Below, piece after piece: positions 32,142 to 37,702 of a stretch of 37,702 nt of DNA (within the stretch, counting starts at the first letter, position 1; each line of letters opens with the position of its first letter). The notes under the pieces are model-generated. The model was not told the DNA's origin. It saw nothing but the letters and a program-made list of their open reading frames with translations, and did not search any database. Source of the stretch: Pirellulales bacterium (GTDB taxonomy: Bacteria; Planctomycetota; Planctomycetia; Pirellulales; S012-138). The translations under genes were made by a program, and so were the position numbers. The DNA is taken from positions 1-37,702 of the forward strand of contig JALCBR010000044.1 in assembly GCA_028066245.1 (NCBI GenBank), written 5' to 3'.

Positions 32142-33731
32142 TCAGTTTGACGCTCCCCTGGTGAGAAACTCGCTCCAGCGGAAGCGGTTCCATCCACAAA
32201 CGATGATGAGTAACCACACCAGCAGACAAATCCCACTGGCAAGAGTTGCCTGCCCCCACGACATGCCGGGTGTGTTCATCGAAAGCAACATCGCAAGCCC
32301 ACACGGAATCAGCGCGACTCCGGTCGCGATCAATTGCTTGACCAGTTCCGCCCTGGGAACCGCGCGCATCGTCATGCTAAGAACCAAACTCAGATAGGCC
32401 AGGTTGGCCAACGCGGTGGCAATGGCAATCCGGAGCACGCCGCCCCCCGTGGCAACAGCGATTCCATTGAGGAAAAACGCGAGTACCGTCCCTGCCACCA
32501 TCGCCCCTAAGACGCCACGCCCTCGATTCCAAGCAACGAGACAGTGTTGTGCCGGCAGAGAGAGGCCCAGTGCCAAAGCCCCGCAAACAGTCGGAATCAG
32601 AGCCGGAAGTCCAGCTTGATATTCTGGCAGAAAACTCATCAACAGTGGCGGAGCAAAACACACCGCTATAGCCGCTGGTAACGATAGGACAACGGATATC
32701 ATTTCCATGAACCGAGCCGCCAATGCCGCCACGGACGTAGAGTTCCTGTTGACGCCCACGGCTTGGGTTAACCGCGGGCCGCAAACTCCGCTGAACACAT
32801 TTGCCAGGCCGTAGATCTGTATGGAGACGAGCAATGCGGTCGAATAGCAACCTAACTGGAATTCGCCATCGGCGATCGTTGCTAGCACGAAGAGCTTGTC
32901 CATCGATCGAAACAGCGACGAGACGATGCCCGCAGCCAAAAGCGGCGCGCCAATCTTCATTAAGCGACGAACCTCAGCCCCGTCCCAGGCAAACTGAAAT
33001 TGGTGTTCACGACGACGCTGCAAGAACCAGAGCGATGAGATCATCACCAAGGCAGTCGCCGTATACAGTCCCACCAGTCCCCATAGCCAGACGCAGATGC
33101 CGGTCGTCAAAACCGTGAGCACGGATTCCTGGAGAGCCAACAAAGATGTGGCCCGAACGCGGTGGTTGGCGCGCAGTAGCGTGACGCGGAATGTTGTGTA
33201 GCGCTGCAACATCGCCAAAGCGGCGATGGCGATGAATCCCACGGACCACTCGGTCGCCAGTTCGCTCTGTCCCCAAGTAACAACCGTCGCGACAGCGACT
33301 AGGATCAGCGCATAGCCCAAGCTCGTGAGCGTGTTGACGGTGAACGCCAGATTAATGGAGCGGGAAAGTTGAGGCGCCGCTTGCTGCCCTGATGCCAAGC
33401 TGACCTCGCGTGCGGCGGCTTTACTGACGCCAAGTCCTGCGTAATTTCCGTAGCTGAGTGCCAGTTTGAGACCTTGCCAAATACCAATTTGAATGGGCGA
33501 GAGAAGCATCCGGAGCAAGATGGCCGTCCCCGCGCCCAAGACCTGTCCAAATATTGTCGCCCCGCCAGCGGTGGCGGAGTCAGCCAAAAACCTTCGCCAT
33601 CCGCCAACGGGCATGGACGGAGTCAAAAGAGTTTTGGCTTGCAAAACAGCATCAACACGGCTGGCGACTTTCCTCGCGCCAGAAGGACGAGGAGTACTAG
33701 ACTCGATCTGTTTGACCGGAGGCTGCGTCAT
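32142..33731 (-). CDS. Polysaccharide/lipid-linked oligosaccharide flippase (Wzx/MOP superfamily)
   Basis: A 529-residue membrane protein with about 13-14 hydrophobic helices after a 60-residue polar N-terminus. The first helices read G-G-A-T-I-F-G-Q-V-L-G-A-G-T-A-I-L-L, followed by A-L-S-Y-G-N-Y-A-G-L-G-V, a pattern seen in Wzx and related exporters (G-x-F-x-P-x-x-Y-x-G-L/G-L-x-x-A in relatives). Its task would be to move the lipid-linked glycan from the inner to the outer face of the cytoplasmic membrane. ATG at 33731 is chosen over a longer frame (33785) because AGGAGG (33736-33741, minus strand) lies 4 bases upstream. The ATG overlaps the upstream stop by 2 bases (ATGA), so translation is coupled. 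Confidence 0.88.
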   Translation of the reverse strand: MTQPPVKQIESSTPRPSGARKVASRVDAVLQAKTLLTPSMPVGGWRRFLADSATAGGATIFGQVLGAGTAILLRMLLSPIQIGIWQGLKLALSYGNYAGLGVSKAAAREVSLASGQQAAPQLSRSINLAFTVNTLTSLGYALILVAVATVVTWGQSELATEWSVGFIAIAALAMLQRYTTFRVTLLRANHRVRATSLLALQESVLTVLTTGICVWLWGLVGLYTATALVMISSLWFLQRRREHQFQFAWDGAEVRRLMKIGAPLLAAGIVSSLFRSMDKLFVLATIADGEFQLGCYSTALLVSIQIYGLANVFSGVCGPRLTQAVGVNRNSTSVAALAARFMEMISVVLSLPAAIAVCFAPPLLMSFLPEYQAGLPALIPTVCGALALGLSLPAQHCLVAWNRGRGVLGAMVAGTVLAFFLNGIAVATGGGVLRIAIATALANLAYLSLVLSMTMRAVPRAELVKQLIATGVALIPCGLAMLLSMNTPGMSWGQATLASGICLLVWLLIIVCGWNRFRWSEFLTRGASN

Positions 33732-35626
33732 GCAACCTCCTGGCCGAGATTGGACTTCGTGGCGTTCTGAATTGGCGACGAACAATCTGCGCCGAGAATC
33801 TCAACCCTTGCGGAGCCAAACTCGTGCTGTTGTCGGGCGAGAATCTCGTTGACCGCTTTTCGAGCTGCATCGTTCCCCGTGGCGGCAAAGATGCTCTCGA
33901 AAGCGCGAACGGACACTCCCTTCCAGTCCCTCTGGTCAAGGATTTGAGCCAAGAGCTGGCTTAGCTGATCAACCGTGGTCGCCGATCCAATCCCACCCCA
34001 AGCTTCCGCAGGCAGCAGTTCTTGTCCGCCAGCGGGAACAAGTTCGATCACTTTCGCTCCATCCGCGGCTGCTTCGATCCCGGAACCCGAGGCAAGGTTT
34101 AATGTCACATCAGCCTGCCGAGCCAAATCAACAGCCGTTCCACGCTTTATCACCCTCGTTCGCACGCGCGGAAAATGCTCCACAATCCGCTGGAAACAGT
34201 CTCCATGCTCACAACGAGGGTGCCGTTTGATCGTCAGTCTGGCTCCCGGAAACCGTGACAATGCAGCGAAGACGTTGTTCACCAACTCAGCGTGAGCGCG
34301 CGAAGTGAGGTGAAACGCAACCGGTTCTGGACGATCATCACGCGGCCAAGTTGTCGCCAGTAACAGCACGTGAATGTTGCGGCGCGCTCTCTTTTTCACA
34401 TTGGCTTGTGCTTTTTTCTTTGAAGCGTTCTGTGAAGATCGGCGCGTGCGAGACCAATCCGCTCGTCCTGTGATGGCAATTCGTTCTGGAGAAATACCGA
34501 AGCGAACCAGTTGCGCCCGCGACGAATCACCCCAGGCCAAAATCGCATCAGCCATCAACGGTGCAAAGCCAAATTGCAATCGTGGTGCCCCGTGTTGAAT
34601 GACGAAGCTGGGGATGCCTTGCTTTTGCGCGGCGTTGACAGTCAGACGTTTTCCCGACGTTGCGTCTTCATCCAAGATCAAACACGTTGGGCGGTGTTCG
34701 TGCAGAGTTTCTTGCAGTTGTTCGTGCTCTTGCCAAAGCGAGTCGCCGTGGCTTTGAACCAACCGGAACAAAAACGACGAAATGCACCCAGCCAGGTCAA
34801 TGCCATCGATCAGGTATGGGGAGGGCGCGCCAGCGGAATCCCCAACGGATGAAAAGAACTTTTGCGTTTTCCCTTGTATCGGACGTGGCATCACAAGTTG
34901 ATGACCGCCCCGGAAGCGCCATTTGAGCCATGAGCGAGGTGCAAATTGCTTCCGCAACCAAATCGTGCTATGTCCGCGACAGCTAAACTCCGAACAGATC
35001 GGATCCAGGATACGCGGATTGCCGGAGAACATGACTCGTGCTCGTCGAGAACCAGATCTCGGCGTCACTAGCCGACACAGGCGTTCTACGTACGATCTCC
35101 TATCTCGCCGCGCCACCGACTCGTGAGTCTGACTGCCTGTCTCGGGTTGGAGAGGTGTGGCTTCTTGCTGGTCGGGCAGAATGCGTAGTGGGAATGCGTC
35201 TCGTTGAGCAATCGCATGTAGCAAAAGCCCGTATTCCTTGGTGGAAGTGGTGTTGTAGTCTGATACAGGTTCATACAACCGGCATTCCCCAGAGGGACGA
35301 TGGTTGCCAAAGAAGGCAATCAAGCGCAACCATTTCACGAACTCGTAGCGCAGCTTCAGTGCAAACAGGTCGGCCGCGTTCAGCGCAGGCGATTCTCCGC
35401 CATCGACAGAAGCGAAAAGAAACCTCGTATCACGTGCCGCCAATGCGGCCAGCTTGTGCGCCGTCTCATCAATCCATTTTTGACGAACGTCGCATTCCGC
35501 GTCCAGCGCCCAACGGCCAGCGTGTTGTTGCTCGTCAACCGCCAGCCAGTCTCCTTCCAGCAAGAGCGCATCGGCAGACTCTGGAAGTCTTCCGCATGCG
35601 AACTCCTTGCAGGTAAAAACGTACAC
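33728..35626 (-). CDS. GT-B-like capsule/teichoic-type transferase of unknown specificity
   Basis: A 632-residue soluble protein. The C-terminal half (about residues 330-610) looks like the GT-B fold of the CDP-glycerol glycerophosphotransferase and UDP-GlcNAc 2-epimerase group: P-S-F-V-I-Q-H-G-A-P-R-L-Q-F-G-F, D-A-I-L-A-W-G-D-S-S-R-A-Q-L, I-T-G-R-A-D-W, I-K-R-H-P-R-C-E-H, and N-L-A-S-G-S-G-I-E-A-A-A-D-G-A-K as the donor-binding loop. The N-terminal half (1-320) has no recognised domain; residues 160-200 are polar and probably a linker. It starts with GTG at 35626, 27 bases after the HAD-like gene. In this locus it may transfer a glycerol- or sugar-phosphate unit. Family assignment is moderate and the exact substrate is unknown. 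Confidence 0.7.
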   Translation of the reverse strand: MYVFTCKEFACGRLPESADALLLEGDWLAVDEQQHAGRWALDAECDVRQKWIDETAHKLAALAARDTRFLFASVDGGESPALNAADLFALKLRYEFVKWLRLIAFFGNHRPSGECRLYEPVSDYNTTSTKEYGLLLHAIAQRDAFPLRILPDQQEATPLQPETGSQTHESVARRDRRSYVERLCRLVTPRSGSRRARVMFSGNPRILDPICSEFSCRGHSTIWLRKQFAPRSWLKWRFRGGHQLVMPRPIQGKTQKFFSSVGDSAGAPSPYLIDGIDLAGCISSFLFRLVQSHGDSLWQEHEQLQETLHEHRPTCLILDEDATSGKRLTVNAAQKQGIPSFVIQHGAPRLQFGFAPLMADAILAWGDSSRAQLVRFGISPERIAITGRADWSRTRRSSQNASKKKAQANVKKRARRNIHVLLLATTWPRDDRPEPVAFHLTSRAHAELVNNVFAALSRFPGARLTIKRHPRCEHGDCFQRIVEHFPRVRTRVIKRGTAVDLARQADVTLNLASGSGIEAAADGAKVIELVPAGGQELLPAEAWGGIGSATTVDQLSQLLAQILDQRDWKGVSVRAFESIFAATGNDAARKAVNEILARQQHEFGSARVEILGADCSSPIQNATKSNLGQEVA

Positions 35627-35653
35627 AGGCTTCCTAAGCTCCCAGCGAGTTGG

Positions 35654-36421
35654 CTATCCGGCCTGCGTCCACAAACGGCGTAACGTGACATGGCTCGTCA
35701 GTTCGATGAGCGAGTTGACCCAAAGCCGACCGCTCCGAGCTCTCGCAGGACAGGCGATAGCTCGCAGCCCAACCGATTCTGCGCCAGCCAGTTCTCGCTC
35801 GCGAGACCCAACGTAGATGACGTCGTCTATCTTAAGGCGCAACCGCAAAACCGCTTGCAGGTATGCGGCCGCGTGCGGCTTGGCCGTGCCGAGGTCTTGC
35901 GATGTGACAACTGATTGAAACTGCGAAAGGCCATGCGAGTGCAACCAGCCTTTTAACTGTTCGCCTGAAACTTCGCTGTTCGCCAGCACGCCAAGAGCCA
36001 AGCCTTGCCGTGCGAACTGCGCAATCGCTTGCCTGACTCCCGCGAGCGGGCGCGATTCCTGAAACAGCCGGCCACGGCGAGTTTGTGCTGCGGCGCCAAG
36101 CTCGGAGCAGAGCATTCGGGGCACGCCGAGGCTCTGTAGCATTGCCAGGAGTGCTTCTCCAGACGTCGCACGGCCTGTCCACAAATCGTCGCTGACTTCA
36201 TCCCAAGCGTATCGCACCTCTTCAAAGGTGTTGATGGCAATTTTTCTTCGAAGTTGCACATGCAGCCAGCGCAGCCACAGTGAATCATCGTACAGCGTGT
36301 CCGCACCGGCAAAGATGATGCCGCGCGCCGCGAAGACCATGGGCGTGCGAGGCCAGACCGCTAAACTTTCACGCAAGATCTCCTTGCGAAAGGGCTCGCC
36401 ACGGCCAAGAATCCGCTTCAT
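35654..36421 (-). CDS. HAD-superfamily-like protein lacking the catalytic Asp residues
   Basis: A 255-residue soluble protein with the HAD layout but a broken motif I. The expected F-D-x-D-G-T-L reads F37-A38-G-A40-D-T-L, so the nucleophile and the general acid/base Asp are both Ala. Motif II is present as L-G-V-L-A-N-S-E, motif III as L-G-T-A-K-P-H-A-A-A-Y. Motif IV reads V-I-Y-V-G-S-R-E-R-E-L-A-G instead of the usual G-D/S-x3-D. Phosphatase activity is therefore unlikely. ATG at 36421 is preferred: AAGGA lies about 10 bases upstream, whereas the GTG at 36430 would be only 1 base from it. It is the first gene of the minus-strand locus, so it may be a regulator or binding subunit of the pathway. 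Confidence 0.8.
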   Translation of the reverse strand: MKRILGRGEPFRKEILRESLAVWPRTPMVFAARGIIFAGADTLYDDSLWLRWLHVQLRRKIAINTFEEVRYAWDEVSDDLWTGRATSGEALLAMLQSLGVPRMLCSELGAAAQTRRGRLFQESRPLAGVRQAIAQFARQGLALGVLANSEVSGEQLKGWLHSHGLSQFQSVVTSQDLGTAKPHAAAYLQAVLRLRLKIDDVIYVGSRERELAGAESVGLRAIACPARARSGRLWVNSLIELTSHVTLRRLWTQAG

Positions 36422-36829
36422 GCGTTCCACGTCCTTTGAGGCCGCGTTGGGCCTGGGGGTGATCCCTCACCACGGGTTGTTCGCGGAGCGAAAGTCTAGC
36501 AACGCCTGCAAATGCGGGTCAAGACAACGTCTCGCCATGCGGTATGCGGCACCCTTGACAGCAACGCCAGCATTGCCGAATTGATCCGCCGAACCACTTG
36601 ATGTGACGGGCCTTTGCAGCCCTCACCTCCGAGCGAGTCAACAATACAACATCTCGTTGTTGCCCGACTGGGCGAGACTTAGCTCGAGCGGACGCGGGCC
36701 AGCGGTCCGCGATCACCAGGGCATGGACAGAACTTGGGCTGGAATGGTAGCCTCAGATGTTTCTGTAGTTGGGTAGTCGAACGCCTTATGTCGAGGGCGT
36801 CCAAGCTGGCCACCAGCATGTTTTCTCTC
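36422..36829. other. Divergent intergenic region upstream of the glycan locus
   Basis: These 408 bases separate the HAD-like gene (-) from a plus-strand gene and should hold the promoter of the whole locus. I see no gene. A short hairpin, GCGGAC (36690-36695) with GTCCGC (36706-36711), is present. No reliable -35/-10 pair can be placed. Confidence 0.4.
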
Positions 36830-37486
36830 ATGAGTTCTTCGTTGATTCCGCCCCGTATTCTGTTTCGCTTTGCTGTGCCTTGCCGCAAATTGCCACCAGG
36901 GAACGTGGGCGTAGATTTTAAGTTGAGCGAGAAGTACCGTCTCCCGACGCTCCACGAACTGGAAGGAAATCCGACCTTTGCCGAAGTTCGCGTAGGTTGG
37001 AACGAAGCCGGGTTGGCATTCTCGGCCGAAGTAACCGGCAAGAAGCAATTCCCTTGGTGCCGCGAAGGGCAATTGGAAGAGAGCGACGGTCTGCACGTGT
37101 GGCTTGATACGCGCGATACGCAAACCATTCACCGGGCGAGTCGTTTTTGCCATCGCTTTGTCTTCATGCCTAGCGGCGGCGGTCCACGTCGGCAAGATCC
37201 TGTTGCCGAGCAAATTATGATTCACAGAGCCCGCGAACATCCAAAGCCCGCCCGAACGCGAGACCTGGTTGTCCGCGCCAAGACACTCGCTAACGGTTAT
37301 TTCATCCAGAGCTGGATCAATGGAGAAGGTCTAAACGGATTTGATCCCGCCGACGCCAGTCCACGGTTGGGCTTCCAGTATTGCCTGCTAGACCGGGAAC
37401 GCGGCGAGCAGACATTCAGCGTCAGCAATGAGTTTCCGTATTCGGATGACCCTAGCGTGTGGGGAACGCTGGAATTGGCATCATAG
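36830..37486 (+). CDS. CBM9-like (carbohydrate-binding) protein of unknown role
   Basis: A 218-residue protein without signal peptide from the chosen start. The core, P-T-F-A-E-V-R-V-G-W-N-E-A-G-L-A-F-S-A-E-V, then E-S-D-G-L-H-V-W-L-D-T-R-D-T, then H-R-F-V-F-M-P-S-G-G-G, resembles the CBM9/DOMON-like sugar-binding beta-sandwich: D-x-L-x-x-W-x-D-T-R and W at these positions are typical. ATG at 36830 gives M-S-S-S-L-I-P-P-R; in-frame ATGs at 36788 and 36818 are also possible and no ribosome binding site decides. Whether it binds sugar cannot be read from sequence alone. It is divergent from the glycan locus and next to the epimerase gene. Confidence 0.65.
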   Translation: MSSSLIPPRILFRFAVPCRKLPPGNVGVDFKLSEKYRLPTLHELEGNPTFAEVRVGWNEAGLAFSAEVTGKKQFPWCREGQLEESDGLHVWLDTRDTQTIHRASRFCHRFVFMPSGGGPRRQDPVAEQIMIHRAREHPKPARTRDLVVRAKTLANGYFIQSWINGEGLNGFDPADASPRLGFQYCLLDRERGEQTFSVSNEFPYSDDPSVWGTLELAS

Positions 37487-37631
37487 CGGGAATCATTTTG
37501 ACATCGCCAACGCGAAGTCCTGAGAGTCGGTGGCAATCTGCCGATAGTTGTTCCTTCGCACGGCTTGGCTTGTCCGCGGCAAGCAATGGATAGCCTGACA
37601 TCCCCCCGCGAGCATGCGGTGCGATCCTAGA

Positions 37632-37702
37632 TCACACGTCAAAATACTCGCGGTACCAATCGACGAAGCGTGTTATGCCTTCTTCCACGGTTGTTTCAGG
37701 GC
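37632..37702 (-). CDS. NAD-dependent sugar epimerase (UDP-glucuronate 4-epimerase-like), C-terminal end
   Basis: Only the last 22 codons are inside the window. On the minus strand they read P-E-T-T-V-E-E-G-I-T-R-F-V-D-W-Y-R-E-Y-F, then D-V and TGA (37634-37632). T-x-V/L-E-E-G-I-x-R-F-V-x-W-Y-R-x-Y is the usual end of SDR-family UDP-glucuronate 4-epimerases and similar sugar dehydratases. Such an enzyme would supply nucleotide sugars, which fits the neighbouring glycan locus. The rest of the gene lies beyond base 37702, so the exact activity cannot be judged. Confidence 0.85.
   Translation of the reverse strand, partial: PETTVEEGITRFVDWYREYFDV

Noticed and set aside
36555-36590. TTGACA box in the region upstream of the glycan locus
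   Set aside because: It reads on the plus strand and has no acceptable -10 at 16-18 bases; probably chance.
1-37702. tRNA, rRNA or CRISPR array
   Set aside because: No cloverleaf-like sequence with a CCA end, no rRNA-like segment and no regularly spaced direct repeats were noticed; a covariance-model scan would be needed to exclude small RNAs.

Overview
The window looks like a chromosomal segment from a planctomycete, probably of the Pirellula/Rhodopirellula type. This is inferred, not tested by search. The reasons are moderate GC, many lone or loosely spaced genes, an ECF sigma factor carrying the D-S-T-A-R-R-Y-E-L-R-D-P-D N-terminus I associate with planctomycetes, many secreted or membrane-anchored proteins of unknown function, a CHAT/TPR secreted protein, and a long single-strand surface-glycan locus.

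Layout. (1) 1-309: the 3' end of aroE (shikimate dehydrogenase), closed by a hairpin terminator. (2) 653-3188: a three-gene cassette of ECF sigma factor, membrane anti-sigma-like protein without complete zinc ligands, and a membrane-anchored protein with a Gly/Arg-rich tail. (3) 3301-7255, minus strand: a secreted protein of unknown function, an OmpA-type lipoprotein and a conserved unknown protein. (4) 7751-12309, plus strand: dnaG, rpoD (main sigma factor), a strong terminator, then a coiled-coil/zinc-ribbon protein. (5) 12310-13393: a gene-poor stretch holding an internally deleted IS630-type transposase remnant and a 254-bp element with 46-bp inverted arms. (6) 13394-20660: a secreted beta-propeller (BNR/sortilin-like) protein and a convergent secreted TPR+CHAT protein, separated by a hairpin terminator, then a small lipoprotein and a PDZ protein with a Tyr/Gly/Arg/Asn-rich tail. 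(7) 21000-36421, minus strand: about 15 kb of co-directional genes for making and moving a surface glycan or glycolipid. They are a HAD-like protein, a GT-B-like transferase, a Wzx/MATE-type flippase, two CDP-alcohol phosphotransferases, two GT2s, a NodB-like deacetylase, a GT4, a GT9, a small membrane protein, a GT-C (ArnT/PMT-like) membrane transferase and a DUF983 protein. Several neighbours are coupled by 4-base ATGA overlaps or a 2-base gap. (8) 36830-37702: a CBM9-like protein and, on the minus strand, the last 22 codons of an NAD-dependent sugar epimerase.

How the genes work together. Region 4 is the classic information-processing cluster (primase plus housekeeping sigma factor). Region 2 looks like a self-contained envelope-signalling module. 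Region 7 reads as one pathway: cytosolic sugar transferases build a lipid-linked glycan, CDP-alcohol phosphotransferases add or make a phospho-alcohol lipid, the flippase exports it, and the deacetylase and GT-C enzyme modify it. Three enzyme-like proteins in the window have lost or changed catalytic residues: the CHAT domain, the HAD protein and one CDP-alcohol phosphotransferase. I rank these, with the unusual locus that contains two of them, as the most interesting observations. I saw no tRNA, rRNA or CRISPR array.
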